Assembly: GCF_900187605.1 (NCBI RefSeq)
Contig: NZ_FYEA01000011.1
Span: forward strand, 1-64,000
Reading direction: 5' to 3'
Source: Pseudomonas sp. Irchel 3H7
GTDB taxonomy: Bacteria; Pseudomonadota; Gammaproteobacteria; Pseudomonadales; Pseudomonadaceae
DNA: 64,000 bases
The notes beneath the pieces were generated by a model, which saw only the letters and a list, made by a program, of their open reading frames with translations, was not told the DNA's origin and made no database searches. The position numbers were made by a program, and so were the translations under genes. Below are positions 17,107 through 25,359 of the stretch, in pieces; position 1 is the first letter of the stretch, and the number at the start of each line of letters is the position of its first letter.

Positions 17107-18000
17107 TTAAGCCTGATTGAGCTGTGCTTTGAGCAAATCACGGAAGGTCTGGATCAGCGGTTCGCGGCTACGGCCGCGGCGCATGATCATCGAAAACGGT
17201 GCCTGATAACCAAACGTCGCCGGTAGCAGCACGCGCAAATCGCCCTTGTCGGCCCACGCCTGAGCGTAGTGTTCTGGCAAGTAACCGATGTAGGCGCCGG
17301 ACAGCACCAGAATCAGTTGCGCTTCCATACTTTCCACGGTGGCGGCGCTGTGTTTGAAGCCGTGGCGGGCCAATTCGGCCTGACTCCAGTACCCACGTCC
17401 GACCATGCGTTGCTGGGTGATGACTTGCTCGGGAATCCGCCGCTCGTTGAACAACGGATGGCGGCTACTGCAATACAACCAATGTTGTTCGCGGTACAGC
17501 GGCATGTAGATCAGACCGCTCATGCGCGTGGAAAACGCACCGATGGCCAGATCGAGACGGTTGTCCTGCACGCCGAGTTGCAACTCGTAGGGGCTCATCA
17601 CCGACAGGTGCAAATGCACCGCCGGGTGTTCCTGGCTGTAGGCGCCGATGGCTTCGGCGAACGGCAAGGCCTTGTCGCTGACGGTGGAGTCGATCACACC
17701 GAGGTTGAGCGTGCCGCGCAGTTCGCCCTTGAGCGCGGCGGCGTATTGCTCGAAACCTTCGAGTTCGGCGAGCAGGCGTAAGGTTTCCTGATGGAACAGC
17801 TCACCTTTGCTGGTCAGGCTGAACCCGCCGCGCCCGCGATGGCATAGCACTAGGCCGAGCGCGGCTTCGAGCTGGCTCATGTAAGTGCTGATGGCCGAGG
17901 TCGACAGGTTGAGTTCCTGTTGCGCGTTGGCAAAACCCTGATGACGGACGACGCTGACGAAGATGCGCAATAGTTTCAGGTCGGGTAAAGCGTTGGCCAT
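17107..18000 (-). CDS. gbuR: LysR-type regulator, probable GbuR (guanidinobutyrate utilisation activator)
   Basis: 297 residues. The ATG at 18000 follows GGAG; a longer frame to 18048 has no ribosome-binding site. The N-terminal winged helix (about residues 10-65, with the STSAISTYMSQLEAALG helix) and C-terminal effector domain are typical of LysR proteins. It is divergent from the ureohydrolase gene, matching the P. aeruginosa gbuR-gbuA arrangement in which GbuR activates gbuA in response to 4-guanidinobutyrate. A long dyad at 18249-18272 in the shared upstream region is a candidate operator. The assignment rests on position and family. Confidence 0.75.
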   Translation of the reverse strand: MANALPDLKLLRIFVSVVRHQGFANAQQELNLSTSAISTYMSQLEAALGLVLCHRGRGGFSLTSKGELFHQETLRLLAELEGFEQYAAALKGELRGTLNLGVIDSTVSDKALPFAEAIGAYSQEHPAVHLHLSVMSPYELQLGVQDNRLDLAIGAFSTRMSGLIYMPLYREQHWLYCSSRHPLFNERRIPEQVITQQRMVGRGYWSQAELARHGFKHSAATVESMEAQLILVLSGAYIGYLPEHYAQAWADKGDLRVLLPATFGYQAPFSMIMRRGRSREPLIQTFRDLLKAQLNQA

Positions 18001-18041
18001 GTCTGCTCCGGGCTTTGCAACTGTGTGTCTGTGGGAAAAGC

Positions 18042-18189
18042 CCCTCACCCCAGCCCTCTCCCCGAGGGAGAGGGAGCCTACCGAGCTGTTATGAGGATTT
18101 ACACCGACCTGCGATATCGAGTCGAACTCAGGATTCGAAAGCCATCGAGATCAGCTCCCTCTCCCTCTGGGAGAGGGCTGGGGTGAGGG
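18042..18189. repeat. Long inverted repeat (CCCTCACCCCAGCCCTCTCCC family)
   Basis: CCCTCACCCCAGCCCTCTCC at the left is mirrored by GGAGAGGGCTGGGGTGAGGG at the right, and each arm carries its own smaller inverted half. A second copy lies at 59637-59811. It sits just upstream of gbuR. Confidence 0.75.
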
Positions 18190-18248
18190 CAGCAATCCCC
18201 GGCCGATCACAATCTTGAACCCGCCAAAGTTTAATCCCAGCCTCGCCA

Positions 18249-18272
18249 TTAGTTTAGAAAAATCTGAACTAA
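18249..18272. promoter_or_regulatory. Candidate LysR operator in the gbuR-gbuA intergenic region
   Basis: TTAGTTTAGA (18249-18258), AAAA, then TCTGAACTAA (18263-18272) form a 24-base dyad with one mismatch, in the divergent promoter region about 120 bases before gbuA. The size and position suit a LysR-family regulator. Binding by GbuR is inferred. Confidence 0.45.
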
Positions 18273-18394
18273 GTTTTTGCCCGTAGCGATTCTTCCGCCG
18301 CACTACATTTCGCATCATCGGCCCCACAGCGGCGTCCGCCCCCTGCACTACGGCGCGCCGACATAAATAAAACAAAGACGATGAGGCCCTACCC

Positions 18395-19345
18395 GTGGAC
18401 AAGATTCTTCACCAACCACTGGGCGGCAACGAAATGCCGCGCTTCGGCGGCATCGCCACCATGCTCCGACTCCCCCATGTACCGACCGCTGCCGGCCTGG
18501 ACGCTGCCTTTGTTGGCGTGCCCCTGGACATCGGTACTTCGCTGCGCCCCGGCACCCGCTTCGGGCCTCGCGACATCCGCACCGAATCGGTGATGATCCG
18601 CCCGTACAACATGGCCACCGGCGCGGCGCCATTCGACTCGCTGTCGGTCGCCGACATCGGTGACGTGGCAATCAACACCTTCAATCTGCTCGACGCCGTG
18701 CGCATCATCGAAGAAGCCTACGACAACATCCTCGAGCACAACGTGATCCCGATGACCCTGGGTGGCGACCACACCATCACCCTGCCGATCCTGCGCGCGA
18801 TTCATAAAAAGCACGGCAAGGTCGGTCTGGTGCACATCGATGCCCACGCTGACGTCAACGATCACATGTTTGGCGAGAAGATTGCTCACGGCACGACCTT
18901 CCGTCGCGCCGTCGAAGAAGGTCTGCTGGATTGCGACCGCGTGGTGCAAATTGGTCTGCGCGCGCAGGGTTACACCGCTGACGACTTCAACTGGAGCCGC
19001 GATCAGGGCTTCCGCGTAGTTCAAGCCGAAGAGTGCTGGCACAAGTCGCTGGCGCCGCTGATGGCTGAAGTACGCGAGAAAGTCGGCGGTGGTCCGGTGT
19101 ATCTGAGCTTCGACATCGACGGCATCGACCCGGCCTGGGCGCCTGGCACCGGCACCCCGGAAATCGGTGGTCTGACGACCATTCAGGCGATTGAAATCGT
19201 CCGTGGCTGCCAAGGCCTCGACCTGATCGGTTGCGATCTGGTAGAAGTCTCACCCGCTTATGACACCACCGGCAACACCTCGCTGCTGGCCGCCAACCTG
19301 CTGTACGAAATGCTCTGCGTACTGCCTGGCGTAGTCCATCGCTGA
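18395..19345 (+). CDS. gbuA: Guanidinobutyrase (ureohydrolase family)
   Basis: 316 residues. Binuclear-metal ligands are in place: H126 in GGDHT, D149/H151/D153 in DAHAD, and D240/D242 in SFDIDGIDP. The enzyme hydrolyses 4-guanidinobutyrate to 4-aminobutyrate and urea in arginine catabolism. The choice of GbuA over agmatinase (SpeB) or guanidinopropionase rests on the context: a divergent LysR regulator and downstream NTF2-like and permease genes, the same order I recall for PA1418-PA1422 of P. aeruginosa. Cytoplasmic. A related substrate such as guanidine or another guanidino acid cannot be excluded from sequence alone. Confidence 0.85.
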   Translation: MDKILHQPLGGNEMPRFGGIATMLRLPHVPTAAGLDAAFVGVPLDIGTSLRPGTRFGPRDIRTESVMIRPYNMATGAAPFDSLSVADIGDVAINTFNLLDAVRIIEEAYDNILEHNVIPMTLGGDHTITLPILRAIHKKHGKVGLVHIDAHADVNDHMFGEKIAHGTTFRRAVEEGLLDCDRVVQIGLRAQGYTADDFNWSRDQGFRVVQAEECWHKSLAPLMAEVREKVGGGPVYLSFDIDGIDPAWAPGTGTPEIGGLTTIQAIEIVRGCQGLDLIGCDLVEVSPAYDTTGNTSLLAANLLYEMLCVLPGVVHR

Positions 19346-19355
19346 GGATCGGTTC

Positions 19356-19778
19356 ATGAACGATCATGATCAGGTTTTGCATGCGGCGGCCGAACTGGTT
19401 TCAGCCTTCGCACGCAATGATCGCGAAGCCTACTTCGGCGCGTTCAGCGCCGATGCCAGCTTCGTCTTCTACACCCTCGACCAGCCGCTGCTGTCGCGCG
19501 ATGCCTATCAGGCCTTGTGGGACAACTGGCGCGCCGAGGATGGCTTCGAGGTGCTTTCGTGCACCTCAAGCAACGCCTTCGTCAGCCTGCAAGGTGACGT
19601 GGCGGTGTTTATCCATGACGTGGCCACCGAGCTGCGCATGCAAGGGGAGCAACACTTCAGCCAGGAGCGCGAGACGATTGTTTTCAAGAAACAAGCGTCG
19701 AGCCTAGAACAACAAGGCCATTGGCTGGCCTGCCACGAACATTTGTCCGCAATGCCGGAAGGGCTGCCATCCCCTTAG
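19356..19778 (+). CDS. NTF2/SnoaL-like protein in the gbu cluster
   Basis: 140 residues, starting 10 bases after gbuA, so co-transcription is likely. The pattern (LVSAFARNDREAYFGAFSADASFVFYT, then V-rich strands ending in WLACHEHLSAMP) is that of an SnoaL-like cone-shaped fold used by many small isomerases, hydrolases and binding proteins. It is probably the counterpart of the hypothetical gene after gbuA in P. aeruginosa. A role in guanidino-compound use is inferred only from position. Confidence 0.7.
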   Translation: MNDHDQVLHAAAELVSAFARNDREAYFGAFSADASFVFYTLDQPLLSRDAYQALWDNWRAEDGFEVLSCTSSNAFVSLQGDVAVFIHDVATELRMQGEQHFSQERETIVFKKQASSLEQQGHWLACHEHLSAMPEGLPSP

Positions 19779-19790
19779 CCAAACAGGTGA

Positions 19791-19811
19791 CGCCTCACAC
19801 ACGATGAGGCG
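19791..19811 (+). promoter_or_regulatory. Intercistronic hairpin before the NCS1 permease
   Basis: CGCCTCA (19791-19797) pairs with TGAGGCG (19805-19811). No U-run of terminator quality follows, so an attenuating or transcript-stabilising hairpin within the operon is more likely than full termination. Confidence 0.35.
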
Positions 19812-19834
19812 CGCCTTTATGATCGGAGCAGATC

Positions 19835-21337
19835 ATGAATAACAACAACAACGACCAAAGCCTTACGCAGATTGAAACCCACGGGGTCGAACAGATCCCG
19901 GACCACGAACGCAGCGCAGGTCCGACGGATTTGTTCCGGATGATCTTCGGTGGTTCCAATACCTTTGCCACCGCCGTGCTCGGCAGTTTCCCGGTGCTGT
20001 TCGGTCTGTCTTTTCAGGCCGGCGTCTGGGCGATTGTGCTGGGCGTGCTGCTTGGCTCGCTGATCCTCGCACCGATGGGCCTGTTCGGCCCGCTCAACGG
20101 CACCAACAATGCCGTGTCGTCCGGCGCACACTTCGGCGTGCACGGGCGGATCGTCGGTTCGTTCCTGTCGCTGTTGACCGCTATCGCGTTTTTCTCGCTC
20201 TCGGTGTGGAGTTCGGGCGATGCGCTGATCGGCGGCGCAAAACGCCTGATCGGTCTGCCGGAAACCGACCTGACTCTGGGCCTGGCCTACGGTCTGTTCG
20301 CGATTCTGGTGCTGACCGTGTGCATCTACGGCTTCCGCTTTTTGCTGTGGGTGAACAAGATCGCGGTGTGGAGCGCCAGCCTGCTATTCCTGCTGGGCAT
20401 CTTCGCCTTCGCTGGTCCTTTCGACGCGCATTACGCTGGCACCGTCAGCCTCGGTCAGCCGGGCTTCTGGGCCGCGTTCATCGGTGCTGCGCTGGTGGCG
20501 ATGAGCAACCCGATTTCCTTCGGTGCGTTTCTCGGCGACTGGTCGCGCTACATCCCGCGTGAAACTTCCAAACAACGGATCATGGCAGCGGTCGTGCTGT
20601 CGCAGATCGCCACGTTCATCCCGTTCCTGTTCGGCCTGAGTACCGCGACCATCGTCGCGATCAACGCGCCGGACTACATCGCGGCGAACAACTATGTCGG
20701 CGGTTTGCTGGCGGTGTCGCCGAGCTGGTTCTTCCTGCCGGTGTGCCTGATTGCGGTGATCGGCGGCATGTCCACCGGCACCACCTCGCTGTATGGCACC
20801 GGGCTGGACATGTCCAGCGTGTTCCCACGGGTGCTGTCACGGGTTAAGGCGACGCTGCTGATCGGCGTGCTGTCGATTGCCTTCATCTTCATCGGCCGTT
20901 TTGCGGCGAACCTGGTGCAGAGCGTGTCGACCTTCGCCGTGCTGATCATCACCTGCACCACCCCGTGGATGGTGATCATGATCATCGGCCTGTTGGTGCG
21001 TCGCGGCTTCTACTGCCCGGATGACCTGCAAGTGTTCACTCGCGGCGAACAGGGCGGACGCTACTGGTTCAGCCACGGTTGGAACTGGCGCGGTCTGGGT
21101 GCATGGATCCCGAGCGCGGCGGTTGGCCTGTGCTTCGTGAATTTGCCGGGGCAGTTCGTTGGCCCGCTAGGTGAAATGGCCGGCGGCATCGACATCAGTT
21201 TGCCGGTGACCCTGGGCCTGGCCTCCGTGGTGTACCTGACGCTGCTGAGCCTGTTCCCGGAACCGCACGAAGTGTTCGGCCCGAAGGATGCTCGCAGCCA
21301 AATCATAGAAAAACCTGAACTGCGCCAGGCCGCCTGA
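19835..21337 (+). CDS. NCS1-type purine/cytosine permease family transporter
   Basis: 500 residues with about 12 hydrophobic helices. The motif region FGGSNTFATAVLGSFPVLFGLSF and the conserved ISFGAFLGDWSRYIP segment are typical of cytosine/allantoin permeases (nucleobase:cation symporter-1). Its place directly behind the guanidinobutyrase genes suggests import of a guanidino compound or a related amine rather than cytosine, but this is inferred. The C-terminal tail is cytoplasmic (FGPKDARSQIIEKPELRQAA). Confidence 0.85.
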   Translation: MNNNNNDQSLTQIETHGVEQIPDHERSAGPTDLFRMIFGGSNTFATAVLGSFPVLFGLSFQAGVWAIVLGVLLGSLILAPMGLFGPLNGTNNAVSSGAHFGVHGRIVGSFLSLLTAIAFFSLSVWSSGDALIGGAKRLIGLPETDLTLGLAYGLFAILVLTVCIYGFRFLLWVNKIAVWSASLLFLLGIFAFAGPFDAHYAGTVSLGQPGFWAAFIGAALVAMSNPISFGAFLGDWSRYIPRETSKQRIMAAVVLSQIATFIPFLFGLSTATIVAINAPDYIAANNYVGGLLAVSPSWFFLPVCLIAVIGGMSTGTTSLYGTGLDMSSVFPRVLSRVKATLLIGVLSIAFIFIGRFAANLVQSVSTFAVLIITCTTPWMVIMIIGLLVRRGFYCPDDLQVFTRGEQGGRYWFSHGWNWRGLGAWIPSAAVGLCFVNLPGQFVGPLGEMAGGIDISLPVTLGLASVVYLTLLSLFPEPHEVFGPKDARSQIIEKPELRQAA

Positions 21338-21347
21338 CGCAGATCCC

Positions 21348-21438
21348 CTGTGGGAGCGAGCCTGCTCGCGAAGACTTCAGCACATTCAACATTGATGTGC
21401 CTGACAGACCGCCTTCGCGAGCAGGCTCGCTCCCACAG
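21348..21438. repeat. REP-type inverted repeat (GCGAGCAGGCTCGC family)
   Basis: CTGTGGGAGCGAGCCTGCTC and its inverse GAGCAGGCTCGCTCCCACAG bracket a spacer between the two permease genes. Same family as 2608-2677 and 55526-55619. Confidence 0.8.
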
Positions 21439-21500
21439 TGGGCAGCCTTGCTGAACCAAATTTGTTTCACCATAAAAAAGACAATCGGAGACACGCCATC

Positions 21501-22880
21501 ATGGCTTTGGATTTATTCGTCGTCCTCATCTACGCCGCCGGCATGCTCTTGCTCGGCTACTTCGGCATGCGCAAGGCCAAGACCAACGAGGACTTTCTCG
21601 TTGCCGGTCGTAACCTCGGCCCGAGCCTGTACATGGGCACCATGGCCGCGACCGTTCTCGGTGGCGCGTCCACCGTCGGCACTGTACGTCTGGGTTACGT
21701 GCATGGCATTTCCGGTTTCTGGCTGTGCGCGGCACTGGGTTGCGGCATCGTTGCGCTGAACCTGTTTCTCGCCAAACCGCTGCTGAAACTGAAGATCTAC
21801 ACCGTCACCCAGGTTCTGGAAAAACGCTACAACCCGATGGCCCGCTCGGCGAGCGCGGCAATCATGCTGGCTTACGCGCTGATGATCGGCGTGACCTCGA
21901 TCCTGGCGATCGGCACCGTCCTGCAAGTGCTGTTTGACCTGCCATTCTGGGTTTCGGTACTCGTCGGTGGTGGCGTCGTGGTGATCTACTCGGCGATCGG
22001 CGGCATGTGGTCGCTGACCCTGACCGACATCGTCCAGTTCATCATCAAGACCGTGGGCCTGATGTTCATCCTGTTGCCGATCTGCCTGTACCGCGTCGGC
22101 GGTTGGGACGAACTGGTGCTGAAACTGCCGGCGACTGCCTTCAGCTTCACCACCATCGGCTGGGACACGATCATCACCTACTTCATGATCTACTTCTTCG
22201 GCATCCTGATCGGTCAGGACATCTGGCAACGGGTGTTCACCGTCAAGACCGCCAAAGTCGCGCAATACGCCGGCAGCATCGCGGGTATCTACTGCATCCT
22301 CTACGGCCTGGCTTGCGCGCTGATCGGCATGGCTGCACACGTGCTGATCCCGGATCTGGACAACGTCAACAACGCTTTCGCCGCCATCGTCAAACTGTCG
22401 CTGCCGGACGGCATCCGTGGTTTGGTGATCGCTGCGGCACTCGCTGCAATGATGTCCACCGCCAGCGCCGGCCTGCTCGCCGCGGCCACCACGCTGACGG
22501 AAGACCTGCTGCCGAAACTGCGTGGCGGTAAACCGTCGAGCCTGGGCATCAACCGCCTGTTCACCCTGCTGACCGGTGTGGTCGTGCTGGGTATCGCGCT
22601 GGTGGTGAATGACGTGATCAGCGCCCTGACGCTGGCGTACAACCTGTTGGTGGGCGGCATGCTGGTCCCGCTGATCGGTGCGATTTTCTGGAAACGTGCG
22701 ACCACCGCCGGCGCCATCGCCAGCATGGGCCTGGGTTTTGCCACCGCGCTGCTGTTCATGTTCAAGGACGGTCTGGATGCGAACACGCCGATCTACTACA
22801 GCCTGGCTGTAGGTCTGGTGAGCTTTGTGGTGGTGAGCCTGGTCTCTCCTCGCCCGGCAACCGTGGCGAGTGCGATCTAA
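21501..22880 (+). CDS. Sodium:solute symporter (SSF family) of the gbu cluster
   Basis: 459 residues. The ATG at 21501 is preceded by CGGAGA; the longer frame from 21438 would run through a REP element. About 13 membrane helices are seen. SSF hallmarks include DFLVAGRNLG after helix 1 and GGMWSLTLTDIVQFIIK in the Na+-site region. It is the second transporter in the cluster, equivalent by position to PA1418 beside gbuA. The substrate is unknown; a guanidino acid is a reasonable guess. A strong terminator follows. Confidence 0.85.
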   Translation: MALDLFVVLIYAAGMLLLGYFGMRKAKTNEDFLVAGRNLGPSLYMGTMAATVLGGASTVGTVRLGYVHGISGFWLCAALGCGIVALNLFLAKPLLKLKIYTVTQVLEKRYNPMARSASAAIMLAYALMIGVTSILAIGTVLQVLFDLPFWVSVLVGGGVVVIYSAIGGMWSLTLTDIVQFIIKTVGLMFILLPICLYRVGGWDELVLKLPATAFSFTTIGWDTIITYFMIYFFGILIGQDIWQRVFTVKTAKVAQYAGSIAGIYCILYGLACALIGMAAHVLIPDLDNVNNAFAAIVKLSLPDGIRGLVIAAALAAMMSTASAGLLAAATTLTEDLLPKLRGGKPSSLGINRLFTLLTGVVVLGIALVVNDVISALTLAYNLLVGGMLVPLIGAIFWKRATTAGAIASMGLGFATALLFMFKDGLDANTPIYYSLAVGLVSFVVVSLVSPRPATVASAI

Positions 22881-22912
22881 GCTCTGATGTAACGACTTGA
22901 TGCTTTCTTCGT

Positions 22913-22946
22913 CGGGTGTGGCGTCGGTTGCCACACCCGTTTTTTT
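22913..22946 (+). terminator. Rho-independent terminator after the gbu cluster
   Basis: CGGGTGTGG (22913-22921) and CCACACCCG (22931-22939) form a perfect 9-base stem with a 9-base loop, followed by seven T residues. Confidence 0.9.
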
Positions 22947-22965
22947 CGTCTGAAGGAAAGTGCTG

Positions 22966-23691
22966 ATGAAGATTGTTTCTCGCGATAAATGGTTCGAAGT
23001 ACAACACCTGAGTGACGGCATTCGGCTGATTCACGAGCCGTATATTCGGCCGTTTTACCGATGCAACCTCTGGCACGTTCAGGGCCGTGACAAAGACTTG
23101 TTGCTGGATAGCGGTTCAGGGCTGGTCAGCCTTCGTGAGCAGTTGCCGTGGCTGACTGAACGCCCGTTAGTGGCAGTGGCTAGTCATTGCCACTTCGACC
23201 ATATCGCCGGCCACCATGAATTTGCCGAACGACTGGTGCATCCCGCCGAGGCAGACATTCTGGCGGCGCCGGATGGCGAAAACGATTTGAGCCGCGCCTT
23301 CGTCGGCGACGACATGTTTGAAGCGCATCCGGATTGCCCGTTGTGCTACGCCGAATACCGGGTCAAAGCCGCGCCGGCCACCGGGTATGTCGAGGACGGC
23401 GACGTGCTCGATCTGGGCAATCGCACACTGCAAGTGCTGCACACGCCGGGGCATTCGCCGGGCGGCATCAGCCTGTATGAGGCGGCGACGCAAACCCTGT
23501 TCAGCGGCGACATCATTTACGACGGGCCGCTGATCGAAGACGCCTACCACTCCAATCTTGAGAATTACGCCGCCAGTCTGCGACGTTTGCGGGCGTTGCC
23601 GATCCGCACGGTGCATGGCGGGCACTTCGACAGCTTTTCCGGGGAGCATTTGCGCTCGATGATTGACGAGTGGTTACGCGGCCACGCCTGA
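22966..23691 (+). CDS. MBL-fold metallo-hydrolase
   Basis: 241 residues. The ATG at 22966 has GAAGGAAAG upstream; a GTG at 22960 would overlap that site. Metal-binding motifs are complete: HCHFDHIAGH (near residues 68-77), HTPGHSPGG, SGD and a terminal HGGH. This fits the broad glyoxalase II/lactonase-like branch acting on thioesters, lactones or similar esters. No signal peptide is seen, so it is cytoplasmic. It is followed 42 bases later by an acyl-carrier-like gene on the same strand, which hints at a thioester substrate, but the substrate is unknown. Confidence 0.82.
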   Translation: MKIVSRDKWFEVQHLSDGIRLIHEPYIRPFYRCNLWHVQGRDKDLLLDSGSGLVSLREQLPWLTERPLVAVASHCHFDHIAGHHEFAERLVHPAEADILAAPDGENDLSRAFVGDDMFEAHPDCPLCYAEYRVKAAPATGYVEDGDVLDLGNRTLQVLHTPGHSPGGISLYEAATQTLFSGDIIYDGPLIEDAYHSNLENYAASLRRLRALPIRTVHGGHFDSFSGEHLRSMIDEWLRGHA

Positions 23692-23733
23692 GGCCTGCTT
23701 CACTCAAGCACAACAACAATCAGAAAATCTGCC

Positions 23734-23982
23734 ATGAGAAGAGCTGCCGTGCGTGCCGCCGTGCATCGATACATCCGGCGTCTGCTGGAAACCCATGAAT
23801 TCAACGACAACACCAGCCTCGTGCAATTGGGCCTGGAGAAAGCTGATATAGAAGATTTGATCTTTCATCTGGAAGATGAATTCGGACTGACGGCGTTCAC
23901 CGCCGAGGAAGACCGCATGCTCAAGACCGCGAAGACCGCGAATGACTTGAGCCGGTTTTTGCTGGAGATCGGCCGTCATTAA
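23734..23982 (+). CDS. Acyl-carrier-protein-like protein lacking the phosphopantetheine serine
   Basis: 82 residues. The pattern DNTSLVQLGLEKADIEDLIFHLEDEFGL followed by an acidic loop and TAKTANDLSRFL closely follows an acyl carrier protein, but the canonical LGxDSLD attachment motif reads LGLEKAD, so Lys replaces the Ser that carries phosphopantetheine. It therefore cannot be a conventional acyl carrier; a structural or regulatory docking role is possible. It is probably transcribed with the upstream MBL hydrolase. Function unknown. Confidence 0.65.
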   Translation: MRRAAVRAAVHRYIRRLLETHEFNDNTSLVQLGLEKADIEDLIFHLEDEFGLTAFTAEEDRMLKTAKTANDLSRFLLEIGRH

Positions 23983-23990
23983 AAGCAAAA

Positions 23991-24050
23991 GATCGCAGCC
24001 TGCGGCAGCTCCTGCATTAATCCATGTAGGAGCTGCCGCAGGCTGCGATC
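23991..24050. repeat. Inverted repeat (GATCGCAGCCTGCGGCAGCTC family)
   Basis: GATCGCAGCCTGCGGCAGCT and AGCTGCCGCAGGCTGCGATC form a near-perfect hairpin around a short spacer, 8 bases after the acyl-carrier-like stop. Sister copies lie at 31383-31440, 33127-33184 and 43716-43759 (partial). Confidence 0.8.
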
Positions 24051-24090
24051 TCTTGATCTGAATGAATCCTTTGATCTCGGATCGGGGGCG

Positions 24091-24219
24091 TTACCGGCGC
24101 CGTTGTTGACGGCGGCGCTGCTCGTCATCGGTGCGGATCGGTACAGGTTGCAGAGGCGGTTCGATCAAGCCGAGGGCAACACCCAAGTCGTGCAGCCAGT
24201 TTTGAATTTTCTCTTTCAT
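24091..24219 (-). CDS. Small conserved basic protein (42 aa)
   Basis: The most likely start is the ATG at 24219, with AAGGGGG 8 bases upstream. The protein has an amphipathic N-terminal helix (KEKIQNWLHDLGVALGLIEPP), a PVPI turn and an Arg/Gln-rich tail (RRRQQRRR). The 5' leader contains a hairpin (GGCCGCT/AGCGGCC arms at 24247-24270) and a TATTAT-like -10 on the minus strand at 24279-24284. It lies next to a LysR gene, and its position beyond the gbu cluster recalls the small PA1414/sicX locus of P. aeruginosa. That link is from memory of gene order only. Confidence 0.5.
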   Translation of the reverse strand: MKEKIQNWLHDLGVALGLIEPPLQPVPIRTDDEQRRRQQRRR

Positions 24220-24361
24220 CGTCATGCCCCCTTCAGGGTGGTGCTGAGCGGCCGGAATTCTGAGGCCGCTTCGCACTGATAATAGTCCGAAGTCCTACGC
24301 AATGCTCGGCCAAATCCGCAATGATCTGTTACTGAATTGAACAGGAATCGCCGGCATTGGT

Positions 24362-25255
24362 TCAGGCGGTTTCGCGGGTTTCGATCTGAGCCGCAGGATA
24401 GACAGCCTGCTGCACCTCGATCCAGGCATTGAGGTTGGCGCCGACCATGCCTTTGCGCCACATGAGCCATGTTGTCGCACCCACGAATGGCTCGGCCAAC
24501 GGGTGCGCGGCGACGCTCTCGCGCCCCGGCAGACTGGCCAGCATCGACTCCGACATCAGCGCCACACCACTGCCGGCGATCACACAGGCGAGCATGCCCT
24601 GATAGGACTCGATCTCCATCGCCCGGCCCATCGTCGCCTGGTAGTGCGAAAACCACGCCTCCAGACGCATGCGATAAGAACACCCGCGACGAAAGGTGAA
24701 CACCGACCGCCCTTCGACATCTCGGGCGCCACGCACCGGCGGATGATCAATTTCGGTGATCAACACCAGTCGTTCCTCGCACAACGGCACACCGTCGAGG
24801 CCAGCCAACTCCAGCGGTCCATCGACCAACGCGGCATCCAGGCGTCCGGTCAGCAACCCCTCCAACAACTCACCACTCGGTGCCGACTGCACCTGCAGAT
24901 TCACCGCTGGATATTGCTTGTGATAACGCGCCAGCAACGCCGGCAGATGAATCGCCGCCGTGCTGTACATGGTGCCCAGAGCAAAATCACCGGCCGGCTT
25001 GCCACCCATCACCGCCGCGCTGGCCTGATCGCGCAGGGCAAAGAGTTTGGCGGTGTAGTCCAGCAGGACTTTTCCTGCAGGCGACAGTTGCAAACGCTGA
25101 CGCTCACGGACGAATAGCTCGACACCGAGCTGCTCCTCCAGTTGCTTGAGCCGGGTCGATAGATTCGACGGCACGCGGTGCAGGCGTTCGGCGGCGCGGG
25201 TGATTGACCCCTCTTCGGCCACGGCCTGAAAGATCCGCAGTTGGCTGAACTCCAC
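24362..25255 (-). CDS. LysR-family transcriptional regulator
   Basis: 297 residues. The N-terminal winged helix (MEFSQLRIFQAVAEEGSITRAAERL) is followed by a PBP-like effector domain with the GTMYSTAAIHLPALLARY segment, as in the PtxR/CysB-type branch. It is divergent from an MFS transporter gene 104 bases away, so it probably regulates that gene and itself. The effector is unknown. Confidence 0.85.
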   Translation of the reverse strand: MEFSQLRIFQAVAEEGSITRAAERLHRVPSNLSTRLKQLEEQLGVELFVRERQRLQLSPAGKVLLDYTAKLFALRDQASAAVMGGKPAGDFALGTMYSTAAIHLPALLARYHKQYPAVNLQVQSAPSGELLEGLLTGRLDAALVDGPLELAGLDGVPLCEERLVLITEIDHPPVRGARDVEGRSVFTFRRGCSYRMRLEAWFSHYQATMGRAMEIESYQGMLACVIAGSGVALMSESMLASLPGRESVAAHPLAEPFVGATTWLMWRKGMVGANLNAWIEVQQAVYPAAQIETRETA

Positions 25256-25359
25256 AACCTTTCTCCAGAGCAGAACAAGTTACTCACTATTATTCAATTT
25301 TCAAGAAAGTCAATCAGTCCTAGCCTGACGGTCATTGATCCTTCAACGGAATCCCGACC

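Noticed and set aside
21513..23021. Long minus-strand open frame opposite the SSF symporter
   Set aside because: Asp/His/Gln-rich antisense shadow; the plus strand encodes a clear membrane transporter.
24219..24340. Anr-type FNR box upstream of the 42-residue gene
   Set aside because: No TTGAT-N4-ATCAA match was found at a suitable distance from the putative -10.
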